Shown: positions 43,701 to 58,868 of the stretch, piece by piece
How positions within the stretch are numbered: position 1 is the stretch's first letter
Layout: each line of letters starts with the position of its first letter
Origin: Euglena gracilis
Taxonomy: Eukaryota > Euglenida > Euglenophyceae > Euglenales
Direction: 5' to 3'
NCBI GenBank assembly: GCA_039621445.1
Contig: CP154957.1
Coordinates: 12,545,462-12,609,461, forward strand
Length of the DNA: 64,000 nt
Program-made: the position numbers and the translations under genes
Notes under the pieces: model-generated
Database searches by the model: none
What the model saw: the letters and a program-made list of their open reading frames with translations, nothing else
Told to the model about the DNA's origin: nothing

Positions 43701-46700
43701 TTTTTGAAAGTGTTTGCCTTTTCGGATCATCCTCAGCCTCTCCCGCAGAAGAATTCTTAAAATGGTGGTCACCCCCTCCCAAATATAACGTCCAAGTGTA
43801 AAGTCCCTCTGGGGGGCTTTGATTTGCCCACCAAATTCCCCCCGCCTCTTAAAGTGCCAACCAACAACCACGCACCACATAGACTGCGTGGATTTGGGAA
43901 AAACCATCCATTTCCATTCCGTGGCAACACTTTTGAACATTTTTTATTTTTTTTGCCAACAAAAGCTTCCCAACTGGTTTTGCTGAATTTTAGTGGATTT
44001 CAAGCAAAATGGCTTGCTAAAATGTGGTGAGAAAACATTTTGGTTTTGGTCTACGGAATTTGATTTCTGCCCAAATAAGCTGCCCCCCCCAAATCTGACC
44101 CCCCCCCCATGTCCTTACAACCCTGCCCAAATCCAAAAATGGTGGTTTTTACATTTGGGGGGGGGGCGTTTTCGGTTTCCAGTTTCCGCGTCCAAAGTTG
44201 TTGGGCCTGGCAGGCGTGCCCTACGAGGACCACCGGTACAGGTTCACATTCGGCAAGCCGGGCGACTTCAGCACCATCTCCATGCCTGAGTTCGAGGCGG
44301 ATAAAGCTGCAGGTGCCTGCCTTTTGGTCTTTGGGGATGGAACTGGCTCCTGTTTCATTTTCATTTTCGGTTCATTGAGAGCACGCTTCAAATGATAGCG
44401 GCAACCTGGTGTGTCCCTCAGAAGAACCTTGCCGGATTGTTCGATTGTGAGTCTCTAGTTGAGTCAAATGATGATGATGATGATGGTGATCCTGGGTGCT
44501 GCTTTCTGCTGAGGTTCTGTTGCAGACATGTGATGAAAGCAATTCGCACTTCAGGCAAGTTGAACCCCAACATGGGCCGCCTCCCCATCTTGGAGGTCAA
44601 CGGAGTCTGCATCGGCCAGTCAAAGGCGATTGAGAGGTATTTTCTGTGGCAACCTGTTCTCTGTGCCCCCAACGACAAGTGGGGGGGGGGCAGTTCCACA
44701 AATTGCGATGCGGCACACGTTTTTCCAACACCTCTGAAGCTGTGGCTCCCAAGCACTTATGAAATGAGTGGACGCAGCTGGGTGTGGAATCAGGGGTTTT
44801 TTTTTTAGTCTTGGACCCCCGGCCTCCCCTCCAGTCTTTAAAAAACTCCTGTGTGGGATTCCAGATGACCACAGGTGCTTTGTTGCTTGCTTGGTGCTTG
44901 CCTCATAGTTGCACCCGGCCTCCAAAGCCCGTTGCAGTTCCGTTGCAACCTTCTTCCCAGGTACCTGGCCCGGCAGTTCGGCTTCATGGGCAGCAACGAG
45001 GTGGAGGCGGCACAGATCGACGCCCTCTGCGAGCATGTGCGGGACATCAAGGATGGCTACCGGAAGTACTCTGCCATTCGCGACGAAGCGGTGTGCGCTG
45101 ACTTTTGGTTTGGGCTGCCGTCATAGCGGCAGTTGGTGCCGGGAGGCCTCCCTCGGGGTCTTTCCCGCATCGCAGGAGAAGCAGGCGGCGATGAACAAGT
45201 GGTACCGCGAGGAGCTGCCCACCTGGTGCCGGTACCTGGAGAAGAACATCAGCTCCGACCGCTGGGCCGTCGACCCAGGCAGCTGCCCACCAGTTTGCGG
45301 TCGCCTCTCATCGCGGGCAAAGTTGATGGGATTATGACCATCCGTTTGGTCGTTTTCCTTCATGGGCAGAGGAAAATGCCACGTCGTTTATGGTCCCCAA
45401 TGCCAAGCACAATGAGTACCTCCCCCAGGGTTTCGTCCAGAGGTTTTTTTAGGAATTGGGGTTGGCAGCCACCGCCAAGCACCTAGAGTAAAAATGGCCG
45501 AAAATGGCCGAAAATGGCCGACAATGGCCGAAAATGGCGAAAATCTGGGGGTCAACTATAGGAGCTTGGCCACCGCCCTCCCTCCTGGGGGGGGGGGGGT
45601 CCGTGGGGCCCCCAGGAGGGGGTCTGGGGGGATCCAGTTTTGCAAGGTCACTTGGCGATTCAAAAAAATTGGTCCTGCTGCTGGATATTTGAGGAAGAAC
45701 CCCCCAGGGGTAGCCACTCGGCCTGATCCAGTGACTGGAATTGCCCCCTCCCGGGTCACTTACCCCCGCCAATTTTTAACGAAAATCCGAAAACAAGACC
45801 CCCCAAAATGAGACCCCGCTTGGTATTTTCAGCAACAGACGCAAGAAGGAGACCCAGGGTCTCATGTTTTGGGGGGTTACCTTAAAAATCATTGCTTCCA
45901 TTGGGGTTTTCTTAGCCGGAGGGGACCCAAGCACCAGCCAGTACCTTTGTCCCAGCCAGCAGCTCCCAGCTGGAATGGGGATCCCCCACGTTGGGGGCAC
46001 AATAAAGTTCGGGCCAAGCGAAGCCGGGCTGGACCGAAAGAAATTTTCGGCCAAGCGCCGAAAACTTTTTAAAGGTGGTTCAAAAAATGGCCCAATATGG
46101 CGTTTTTGGGGGGTATTTAAGTTCTCACCTCAAATTTCAATGAAAAATGCCAACCCGGCTGGAGTTAAGCTTTTTTGCATGTTTTTGGGGTACCTGCCAA
46201 GTCCAGCTGCCAGCGGCTGGCAACCCCCCCCCCCCCCGGACCCCCCTGGGGGTCCAGCCGCACCTTTTTCCAGCCGACCCACGGGAACCCCCCCGTGGTC
46301 CTTAAGAAAAAAACCCCGTTCTATTCCCAGAAAGAGGGGATATGTTCACAGTTTATGACGAGTTTCCCTCTTGGCAGCAGCCATTGCGCGGGCCCTTTGC
46401 CCGACAGGGGGGGGGCAGCCCCCTGCTGAGGATCTGCCTTCTCACTCGCCGACATCAACATTTTTGTCTTGCTGACAGACACCTTCAACACCCAGGGTCC
46501 CCGTTTGAAACCAACCAACCAACCAAAAGCCGGAAGGGTGTTGTGAAATCACCTACCCCTGAAACCAATTGTGATGGGCTGCCATGCAATAGGGGGATGC
46601 CTGCAATTTTCCCACAAGTTCTGCAATTACTGCAATTTTCTGCAATTGGCTATACAATTTCCCACGGTTTTCTTTTTTCTCTAGACCTTTTCTCGCGTGC

Positions 46701-47838
46701 ATAAATTAATTCGATATGGACTGTGCAATGATTTCTGGCCATTGCCGTGATTGTTTAGGAATCTGTGGGTAACATTCAGCTTTTCAGTTTGTAAGTAATT
46801 GCTATTTCTTTTGGGGGTCAACTCGGATTTCCGCTGGCCAAATTTGGACTAGCTGCAGTCCAGACCGCCCGGGGGGTTGGGGCGGGGTTTGAAGCAAGGC
46901 GGCCCATATGGGACGGGACGTTGTTTCTTCCTTTAGGAACGCCCCTCAAGAACCGTTCTTGGGGCGATAGGGCGGCCAAAGGCCGATCTGGGATCGAACA
47001 GGTCGAATCGACAGGTCAAAAGTAAAAAAAAATGTAAAAACGCATCTTTTGACGTTTTGGGTGGATGGGCGATGGCCGAAGGACGCCAGAAATCACTTTT
47101 TCCCTGAATTCGACCGACCCATTTTTGTCAAAATACAGCTACTTTTTCGTCCATTTTCCCAATGAATTTTTCATTGAATATGTTGGGACGGGAAGTTTTT
47201 TTTTGCAAAAGGACCGCCCTGGTTTGAAGCAGCCTGGTTCAAAAGGGAAGCATCGAGAATAGGCAGGTCCTGCCCTTGGGACCAGGCTTCTGTTTACCAA
47301 CCCTGGGGGGGGCAATGGAAAAAGTTAGGCAGGCACCTACAGTCAAGCCCGAAAAATATGCCAATTCGGGCTGTTTTTTTTTATGCCGTTTTGGTGGCCA
47401 TTTCAAACTATGGGTGGGTTTTCATCGAAACCAGATCAAACCAAAGGACAGAACCACTTCACTTCTTCATTTTCACTTCCTTCTTCTTTTTCACCTTTCA
47501 ACTACCTTCTTCTACTTGCCTTTTTTTTGCACAACGCTTTGGCGCAGTTCGAAGTGATTTGGGAATTTTGGGAGGGTTTCATTGTTATCCTGGATGCCTG
47601 AACTTGTGTTCTGTTCCCATACCAAGAAGAATTGGCTCTCCAGCTCCATAACCAAACCCTTAAAACGCTTGCATGCCAGATTACAGGAAACACACCCCAT
47701 TTCTCTGCCATAAAGTTACCTGGTTACTGTGACCATTTTTTTTGCCAACCCCCCACCACGGTATTTGGGGGGTGTTATTATCATAATATCACAGAATATG
47801 TGTATAATTGTATATATGTATATGTGTATATATGTATA

Positions 47839-47910
<72 letters not shown>

Positions 47911-48489
47911 AATATGTATTGAGGACAGAATGCTGCAATAAATGCCAGCGAAGCAGTGACTCGCCAAGGAAGTGTCCCTCTGGAAATCGATTAATTTGAG
48001 ACTGGGCAGTTTCTGGGCAGCGGCCAAACAGAATGGTCCAAAAGATCACCAGTTTTAGGGCAGGTTAGAAATGAATTGTCTAATGGCTTCGCAGAGCTTT
48101 GGGGAGGGCGGCCCGTGCCTGTGGGCAGGGGGGAGGGAACGCAAATGCGTTTTTCTTTTGCGTTTTTTTTTTGTGTTTTTTGTGTGTTTTTTTTGTGTTT
48201 GACATTTGAGGGTTTTTTGCACTTTTGCATTTTTTTGTGCTTATTTGTGTTGTTTTGTGTTCATTTGCGTTTGATATTTGAGGGTTTTTTTGCGTTTTTT
48301 TTTGCGTCGCGTTTTTTGAGAGTCCATATTTCGTCCCCCTCCCCTGCCGCGGGGGCCCTGCCCCCCAACAAGGAGGCCACCGTGCAGGCCTACCGGGACT
48401 GCCCCCGCCTGAAGGGCATCTGCGCCAACGTGGCCGCCCTGGAGGGCGTGCAGACGTGGACGCAGAAGCGCCCGCCGACCGTCATCTGA
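40792..48489 (+). CDS. glutathione S-transferase, sigma-like, complete eight-exon gene
   Basis: Exons 40792-40915, 42780-42857, 44214-44312, 44555-44636, 44961-45090, 45176-45299, 46431-46496 and 48323-48489 (TGA). Phases agree at all seven junctions, giving 289 residues. The thioredoxin-like N-terminal domain shows YTLRYFDARGVVEVVRF (the Tyr before Phe-Asp-Ala-Arg-Gly is the usual catalytic tyrosine), VPYEDHRYRF, GRLPILEV and the glutathione-binding GQSKAIERYLA. The helical C-terminal domain shows AQIDALCEHVRDIKD, SLADINIFVLL and a final YRDCPRLKGI. It conjugates or reduces electrophiles with glutathione. The first 36 residues (MATAGAFLTGLG..., basic, no acid until Asp34) look like an organelle-targeting or signal extension; Met37 could start a cytosolic form. 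The donor after 45299 (GTCGCC) is the weakest site. Introns hold several repeats and a 61-bp element. Confidence 0.93.
41300..42010. repeat. GC-run and CTAGCTAGTGG repeats in GST intron 1
   Basis: C/G-run hairpin at 41310-41335, then CAGGGCTAGCTAGTGGC and CACTGGCTAGACACTGG words shared with 2570-2660, and a CCCCCCTCCCCCCAGGGGG block at 41808. Likely decayed mobile sequence. Confidence 0.5.
44791..44851. mobile_element. 61-bp minimal hAT-like element (CAGGGG ends)
   Basis: Starts CAGGGGTTTTTTTTTTAGTC and ends CAGTCTTTAAAAAACTCCTG, so almost the whole element is terminal repeat. Flanked by TGTGGAAT (44783-44790) and TGTGGGAT (44852-44859), an 8-bp duplication with one mismatch. It lies in GST intron 4. 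Confidence 0.75.
45491..45543 (+). repeat. (AAAATGGCCG)n tandem repeat
   Basis: Five 10-bp units with one substitution, inside GST intron 6. Confidence 0.9.
45900..46320. repeat. GGGGTTTTCTTAGCCGGAGGGG element in GST intron 6
   Basis: Left TTGGGGTTTTCTTAGCC, right GGTCCTTAAGAAAAAAACCCC. The interior has GCCAAGCGCCGAAAAC and CAGCCGCACCTTTTTCCAGCC. The same layout occurs at 53049-53503 and partly at 56440-56730 and 63800-63930, so this is a subfamily of the CAGGGG elements. Confidence 0.6.
47808..47908. repeat. (TA)n/(TGTATA)n microsatellite
   Basis: TATATGTGTATA words followed by about 55 bp of TA repeats with one break, in the last GST intron. Confidence 0.95.
48142..48320 (+). repeat. T-rich TGCGTTTTTT/TGTGTTTTT degenerate repeat
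   Basis: Loose 8-12 bp units of T-runs with TGCG or TGTG, ending directly at the AGAG acceptor of the last GST exon, so it doubles as an exaggerated pyrimidine tract. A similar tract lies at 51880-51980. Confidence 0.75.
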
Positions 48490-50270
48490 ACACGAGGTGC
48501 GTGGCAAAGAGCGGTGGGAGGCCAGAGTTCCTCAGGGAGTAAACGGAGGGGCAGATGAGCGATGCTGCAAACTGTTTTTTACCCCAGGGTTTGGGGAAGT
48601 GTTTTCAATTTTCATCCATTATCCTGATTTATTAGCATTGCTATTGATGCAAGGCTGACTGGTCTTGCCAGTATTGCAACCAGGTCATTATTAAATGTAT
48701 TGCTAGATAGATGATAGATGACTTTTTGACCTCATGATCCTTCCCAAGGACTGCCTCTCCACACCCATAGCCCTGGAATGGTCTAAGCCAAGCATATGAG
48801 CCAAAACGTCTCCAAATGGGTTCCTGGACAAGGACACCAGAAATCACATTTTTTCCTGCGTGCACGCAATGGACAGAAATGACAAAAAATCAACATCAAA
48901 TTTTCTGTTCATCCTCCACCGGTATATATTTTCCCTTCTTGCTAGCACAGTGCTGACGACAGCACAGGGGGAAAAAACCTTCGGTGTTTCCAAACAGACA
49001 GCCCAGGAAAGAGGTCAACATCAAGCATGTTCACCTACCTGCCTCTGAATTCCTCATTGCTGCAAGCATTTCATGGCTTCTCTTCAGGATTCAGCAGCTC
49101 AGTGTAAATATTAATTTGGTGATGGTTCACCGCCGATCACCACCCATATCTGGGAAACACAGTGAGACATCTTACAGTCAGGATACATCTCTCTCCTCTT
49201 GTACAATCTTGTACCTTATCTCCACAAGGGGTTTGTGCTTTTAGTGGCGTGCTCAATCCCTTGCAGAGCACGGCTGTGTGATGTGTTGGTGCTTTCCTTC
49301 GAGGTCGCCAGATGTTCAACCCTCGAAGTATGTGAAATTGAAGGTCGGTTTGAAATCCTCTGTGCTCTGAAGTCTTCCCGGGGGTGTGAGAGTGTAGCAG
49401 GGTTCTGCACAATCTCCAATAAGATTCAAATCGGCTTTGGTGTCAGAGGAACCGGGAAACAGGGAAAAGCACAAGATAGCTCTCCAGGCTGCAACAATAA
49501 TCCAAGTTGCTTACATTTATTTATAGTTACAGAGTTAGTTTTAGAAAGCCAGTTTGTGAATCCCCAAGAACAAAATGATCTTATCAACAAATAGATTTTT
49601 GATTGCTATTTGTTTGTTTTAAATATGAAACAGAGACTCTGTGTTCTGACCCAGCAAATAAAAAAGGGCTCCATTTTTGTCAACAGGGGGGCGAGTGCAA
49701 CTTCCCTCCGGTGGGGTAGTGGGTGACCTAAAGAGGATTACGGGTACAGAGGTTTCGGCACCTGGTCTTGAGACCACCCCCACCACCAAGTTGGGCCAAG
49801 TTGGGGGTTGCATGTCAGGTGTGTTTGACCCCCCCCCCCGTGGTCAGGGTTTGTCGTTTGTCACAATCAGGCTTCTTTTTGAGGAAGTTCTCCCCCCAGA
49901 GGAGGGCTGGGTGCCATGGCAGGGTGTGGGGCATTTTCGACCCCTCTGGGGGGTCGGGTTTTTGGGTTGGGTAGTGCTATAGCACACATCCCGGGCCAAG
50001 GCGCCGGGGGCCAGAAAATGGCCATTTTCGAGAGATAACTGGTTTGGTGGTCGGCAGGCACTGGGGGCCAACACCGACCCCCCCCCCCCCGGGACTCCGT
50101 TACGCCTCCTTGCCAGCCCGCCTCCAGCACACACCCTGCCCAGCCACTGAACGTGACATCCACTGCCTTGCCCGGCGGCAAACCGCCCGGGCCTCCTCCG
50201 GATGTTCCCTTGCCCCCCTGGATGTTCCCTCTCCTCAGTGCCGCGGTCTTTTTGTGCCTCGGGGCCAAGC
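48490..50270. other. spacer after GST; GC-rich island at 50040-50270
   Basis: 48490-50030 shows no convincing exon. 50040-50270 is GC-rich and open on both strands (minus reads VDVTFSGWAGCVLEAGW, plus reads PARLQHTPCPATERD). It could be an exon, but neither strand has clear splice sites. Confidence 0.4.
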
Positions 50271-50276
50271 ACCTCC

Positions 50277-50430
50277 AGCAACAACTCCTGACAAATCCCA
50301 ACAACTCCTGACAAATCCCGACAACTCCCGACAAATCCCGACAAAACCCGACAAAACCGACAAATTCTGGCAAATTTCGACAAATCTCGACAACTCCTGA
50401 CAAATCCCGACATCTCCCGACAACCACCAA
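50277..50430. repeat. minisatellite of CAACTCC(T/C)GACAAATCC units
   Basis: About 150 bp of alternating 10-11 bp half-units (ACAACTCCTG, ACAAATCCCG) with later variants. On the minus strand it reads as repeated Ser-Gly-Phe-Val motifs, which I regard as incidental. Confidence 0.9.
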
Positions 50431-53048
50431 AAAAAGCCAAGTGCCTGGAGGTGCTTGCTCGGGGCTGGCTGCCGACCCCGCGGATGCACTTCATAGGAGA
50501 CGCTGGGGCCCTGCCTGTCTTTTCCTCCCCCTTTCTTGCAGGAATCTTTGGTACACACCCTGGAAAGGTTTCGTTATTTGGTACTGGGTTCAGTGCGGAA
50601 TTCCAATGAAGTATCTTCATTAAGTTTCAAAAGGGTCCCATAATTATCATGTTGTATTTGTGAACAAACAAGGACCTCTCAAAAAACCTCATGAAAAGAT
50701 AAGCCCAATAAAAGTTGATTTCCCTGTGCATGGATGAACGTGTATTCCTGTTTTAATATACTATTAATGATGCATAAGAAAAACAAATAAAAACGAATGC
50801 ATGGCAAGTTATAAAGTTATGATTTATTTAATTTTTTTTTACTATTTTTTGTTATTCTATTATATATTTTATTATATAATTTTACGTTTTCAATCAAGCT
50901 TTTCCCCGTTATGCATCACGTACCACATTCATCTTCACACATTATCAGCCTAAAATTTAAGGCAGTGCGACCTCACCCCAGGGGGTGGGGGGGGGGCTGC
51001 CTGGGCAGGCACTCCAAGGCACAGATCCGACTCTGACTCCCGGGGGGGGGGTCGGACACATGGCCAAAAGTGCCTTGGAACTTGGTCAAGGCGCTTCTGG
51101 CACAGAAGGTGCCAGAAGCCCAGAAAACACATTTTGGAGCACTTTTTTGGCCCCACCACTAGGCACCCCCCGGGGGGGAGGCCCCAGCCATTCCAGGGCA
51201 CCCTGACCCCCCCCTCCCCCCCCAGGGTTGGTCAACTCCAACTGGCGCATCATGTGTCTCTTGCCGCCCCACAGGCAGGGCAGAACGGGAATCGGCCAGA
51301 CAGCCAGGGTGGTGGGTGGGGGGCGGGCGTCCCCCCCCCCTGCATGGTGGACAGGGGGGTCGACCCCCCCCCACCAGGCTTTCCCGTACAGCCCTGCCCA
51401 CAGGCCTAGGAGTGCAGCACAAAGGTCATTTTTTTGCATAAATTTTTCCAGGGCAAAAATTTTATGCAAAAAAAATGCAAAAACAAACTGCAAAAGAAAA
51501 AGAAAATACAAATTTCAGAAAAAACCTGATTATGCAAAAAAAATCAAATTATGCAAGTTGCAGATCCCCCCCCCCTGCATATGGGCTACATATGCCCCTC
51601 AACCCCGGCGGTGCCCCGCCCCTGCTTTGCATCGTTCCATCGCATATCGCCCTCGTTGTATGATACCGTCCCCAATTGTGCAGTGCCGGTGCAGCGCGGC
51701 TGGGGGCCTTCTCCATGATGGCAAGCCCGTTGGGCTGCTGGAGCCCGGCCCCCCCTCACTACCTGGCTTCAAATTTTGCAGCGGGGTTCCCCCCCATGCT
51801 TACATGCTTGGGCTGCTATTAGACCGTGGGAGGCAGCAACAGTTGTGGGAAACACAAGAGCTTTTTTTTTTGCGTTTTGATAAATTTTTAATTATTTTTT
51901 GCAGAATTTTTTTTACAGGTTTTTGCAGGTTTCTGCGGTTTTCTTTTCGTTTTTTTTGTGTCGCTTTTTTCGAGGGTCTGTTACCCCCCCTCTGCTGCAA
52001 GATGCAATATCAGTAGAGCCTCAAAAAAGTGCTTGATACCGAAAATTGCATGCAAGTTGAAAATTGCACGTGTAGCGTTTGATGTCAAAAAATTGCTGAA
52101 TGAATTAATAATCAAAAGTCGCTGCAAAAACCAACCGTGTTGAGCACACCAGAATTTGGAGGGTGCCCCAATACTTGGATGAGGCTTGCGGAGTGCGTTT
52201 TTCGCTGATTGTATATGATTGTGTTGAAATGAATGTATGAATCCATGAAATTTGTCCACCTGTAAGTGCTTTGGTGTTAAAATCTGATTTGGAACCCTGC
52301 TCCATCGCTCCTCCACTTCATCACCAAGTATGTGTCACTCATCCCCTGAACTGAGTGGTGGCAAACCCAAACTCTCAGGCCTTTGGCAAAAATCAGACGT
52401 TGGTGCAGACCGTGTAGTGGGTTGTACTCAAATCCCTTTGAGCTGTTTGACGTGGTCATCCATCTTTCCAAAGTATCGGATTTTTTGTGCTTTTTTATTC
52501 CCCCCCTTGAAGGTCGCATATATGTGGACATGCAGATATGCAGGACGCCCGAACAATCTGACCTGCATGGATTCAACAATGGACCTGACTCTATACCACC
52601 GTTGTTCCAAAAAAATGTTTTTTTTTCATATCGTTCATTTTCGTAGCCACAAAGAGGCCGTGTGTCCTTCTTTAGCGTCAGCTTCATTTTGATTATCCAT
52701 TTTGTTTCACCATTTTCTTCCTGTCTTCCAAGCATATCACTGTCATCATCACTCGAGAGCAAAACATTGTTGTACAAAGAAATTGCAGCATCACCTTATC
52801 ATTTTTTTTATCGAATTTGATCGCCATGATCACCACCAAGAAAACACGTCCAGCTGCTGTTGATGATGTTTTGCTTTTCTTTCTCGGTCTTGTAGTTTTC
52901 TTCTGTCAAAGGGGTTTTCCCCCAGATCCTAAAACATTCATGAATTCTAAATTTTTCGGCTTTTTGCGGTGTTGCTGATGCCAAAGAAGCAACTGTGGGT
53001 GTTTTCAAGCAGAAACAGATGGGGCTGTTTGCAATAATCCTCTTGGGA
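50431..53048. other. repeat-rich spacer
   Basis: 50750-50900 is AT-rich. 50960-51420 holds many G/C runs (CCCCCGGGGGGGAGG and similar). 51430-51560 is rich in TTTTATGCAAAAAAAA, and 51880-51980 is a T-rich degenerate repeat. No exon could be supported. Confidence 0.45.
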
Positions 53049-53503
53049 GCAGGGGTTTCCTTAAGCCGGAGGGGACCCTACCCCCGAGGGGGTGGGTCCA
53101 GCCAGCCAGCAATTTTTTCCAGCCACCACCTCCCAGCTGAAATAAAGTTCGGATCAGCCTGGCGAAGCTGGGCTGGGCCGAAAAATTTTTCTGTGCGGAG
53201 CGCCGAGAATTTTTGAAAAAGGGGGGTCAAAATGGCCAAAAAATGGCAGTTTTGGGTGGTTTTTTTTTGTGGGGTGTTCACCTCAAAGATTTGAATGCCA
53301 ACCCAGCTGGATTTGGCTTTTTGGGGCTTTTTTTTGGCTACCCGCCGGGTCCAGCTCCCAGCCAGCCGAGCCCAGCCCCCGGCCCCCAGCCCCCCCAGCC
53401 CTGGACCCCCCTCCCACCCCCAGGGAGGTCCAGCCAGCACGTCCAGCACCTTTTTTCAGCCAGCTTAAGGACCCCCCAGGGGGAGTCCTTAAGAAAACCC
53501 TTG
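53049..53503. mobile_element. CAGGGG-family element, CCAGCC subfamily, 455 bp
   Basis: Left CAGGGGTTTCCTTAAGCC, right GTCCTTAAGAAAACCCTTG. Flanks CTTGGGAG and CTTAAAAG match at 5 of 8 positions, so the duplication is decayed or doubtful. The interior has GAGCGCCGAGAATTTTTG and repeated CCCAGC words. Related to 45900-46320. Confidence 0.55.
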
Positions 53504-55150
53504 CTTAAAAGGGAGTGGAAAGGGAGTGGAATTTCATCCTTTTCTGTGAAGTTTGAATGGGGGTGTGGCCGCACTCGAAGGCCTGTCAAGCAATTATTTG
53601 TACATATTTAGTGGCCCTGGGGTTAGGAAGCCTCTGGCCTTTTAAAAAATACGTTTGCAACGATGTTTGCCCCTCAGCTACCCCACCTGACACGCTATTA
53701 CAATTTGCGTGTTGCGATTGTCACCCCTCGTCACAGTTCTTTTTGTGCTGGTGCATATATTGAGGATGCCGTTGGAGTTGAAGGTGAAATATTGCATTTG
53801 CATAAAGCATAAATTTTGCTGAATTTACATCAGGCAAAAGATTAAGGCTGATTTTCGCTGTACCCGAAGGAGTGGCTGACTGATCCAGGATGGCGATTTG
53901 GTTGGTATTTCCCCACATGTGACCCACTGCGAAGCGCCGAAAAATGGTTTTTCTTGGCATGTGTTTTTGCCATCCCGCATTTTTGCCTTCACTCCGAGCG
54001 GGGGCAGGAAACTGAATGCTTTGCCAAACAGTTGACTGACACGTTTTCAACAGTGGGAAAACCCATAACACTGAGTAATCGCCAGTGCAGCCTTTTGCAT
54101 AAACACATTGTGACTGACTGGATTTCCCAGGAACACCCATCCACCCCAATTGTCTGTCCAGAACAGTTCCGGCGTGCCTGCAAAGGAGGGACATGGCCAA
54201 ATTTTTCAGCCGATTTTTCCAAGAGTGTGGGGTTCTTTGAAAGCAGCAAATAAAATTTTCATCAGTGCTTCGTTTCGATTTTTTTTTTCTGAACAGGGAA
54301 GGGGCTGCCCCCCCCCCCCCACCTCGGTACGCTGCTCTCATTTATGCCAGATAGCATGAAAATCTCGAGCAAGTTTCAATTCGGCGGACACCAGATGTTC
54401 TTTTTGTGAGGCTGCAAAATGTCCAAGCAATCGTTTCGCATCGGAGAGAGGGATCCGGGACACGCCCTCACTGCAGAAGCCTTTCCAATAAAAACTGTTA
54501 TTTTTTTTCAAATTTGTTCTTCAAAGGAATTTGGGCGATTTTGGCACGCGGGAGGTGCTGTTTGTCCGAGAGCTGGCTCTTAGACATTGCAAAGTTCGCA
54601 TTTATCCCTTAATACCCCCTCCATCACGCTGCACGGGTGTATATTATTCTTATCAATGGTGTCTGACTACCTGGGATCCCACACCTTGCATGCCTGGTTG
54701 TTCCATCCCTCAGCACCCGTCCAGCAATGGCTTCTGAGACAGACACCGGCTCAGGGACAAACCTGCCGCGCTTTATGCTCCCCCCTTTTGGAACGCTGCG
54801 CGATCCTCATTAGCGATCTCGTGTCTGTCATAAATAAAGCGGCGGAAAGGTCGTCCACCATCGAGACCCTGGTGGTGTGGCTGTGCCGGCAACCCACAGT
54901 TGGCCGTTACACCTCGGTCGGTCTCGTGGACCGATCCTCGAGGTGGGACGTCTCTCGGCTGCCCATCGTGAGAACTTTGTTCAGCGAGTGACGTTTCCTC
55001 CGGCGAGGGAGCGTCGCCGCTGCCCCGGACCCAGCAGCCATTGGTGGGTCTGAGGCCTTCAGCAAAGCAGCCTTTTGGGCCTCCCTCTGACTGGGCTCTC
55101 CTGGGTCACTTTGCCCCTGGCGCCCCCTCTCCATCGCCCCCTACTACGAG
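53504..55150. other. spacer with a possible exon at 54527-54593
   Basis: 54527-54593 follows a long pyrimidine tract ending TTCTTCAAAG. It reads NLGDFGTREVLFVRELALRHCK (less the last three residues, a 19-residue core) and ends at a GTTCGC donor in phase with the 55151 exon, so it may be an upstream exon of that gene, though its sequence is not typical of the family start. 54720-54990 has a long open + frame of unknown meaning. 54300-54325 is a C run. Confidence 0.35.
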
Positions 55151-58214
<3,064 letters not shown>

Positions 58215-58551
58215 TGTAATTTTGGCCCATTGCAAGCCCTATTATTTAACACTCGGTTTCTGATTTGTGTGCCGTCAGCACCCTTTGCCTCCGCCCTTCG
58301 TCCATGTTGATGGCATCATTTTATCAATCACCTAAAGCGTTTGACCACATGTATTTTCCGTCTGTTCCCGTTTTCCTATTGTCATTCTGTCCCCATTATG
58401 TATTTGACTGAAGTTGCTTACTGAACCACCAATGCGATTTCTTGGAGCGAATGAACTCCCCATCATTTATCATCATTTATGGCCCCATCCCCCTCCCATT
58501 TTCAAACAACCCCACCCCCCTCGGGCTGACCAACCAAAGAATGATTTTAAC
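58215..58551. other. 3' flank of the ABM-like gene
   Basis: Probably 3' UTR and spacer. No feature recognised; ends in the left target duplication TTAAC (58547-58551). Confidence 0.5.
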
Positions 58552-58868
58552 CTTAGGCGGCGCATCTCGCACTTAAGCTTTTTTTTGGTCCATGTGCGCA
58601 TTTTCACAAATCGACCATTTTTTGATTTGGGCGCCGGCGTTGCAAGGGGTGAGAGCGAGAGGTAACCCGATTCGACAAAAAACGGGCGATTTTCCATTTT
58701 GGGCCCCGGCTCACCCGGGAAGTACGCGTTTTTTTGCTGTTTTTTTGAGGTCGGCATGACATGAAAACTCCCAGACCTATCCCCCCAAAGTGAAAAATCA
58801 CCCACAAGAACACCAAAATCCCGGTGCCACCTCCCCCCTTTTGTGCGGCGCGGCTCTCCTCGCCGGCT

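Noticed and set aside
49844-50620. 258-codon minus-strand frame
   Set aside because: The body is the minisatellite translated; the remaining parts are Gly/Pro/Arg-rich GC-run sequence.
54587-54991. 134-codon + frame before the ABM-like gene
   Set aside because: Open by chance is possible at this length; no start context, acceptor or recognisable domain. Kept only as a possibility in the spacer entry.
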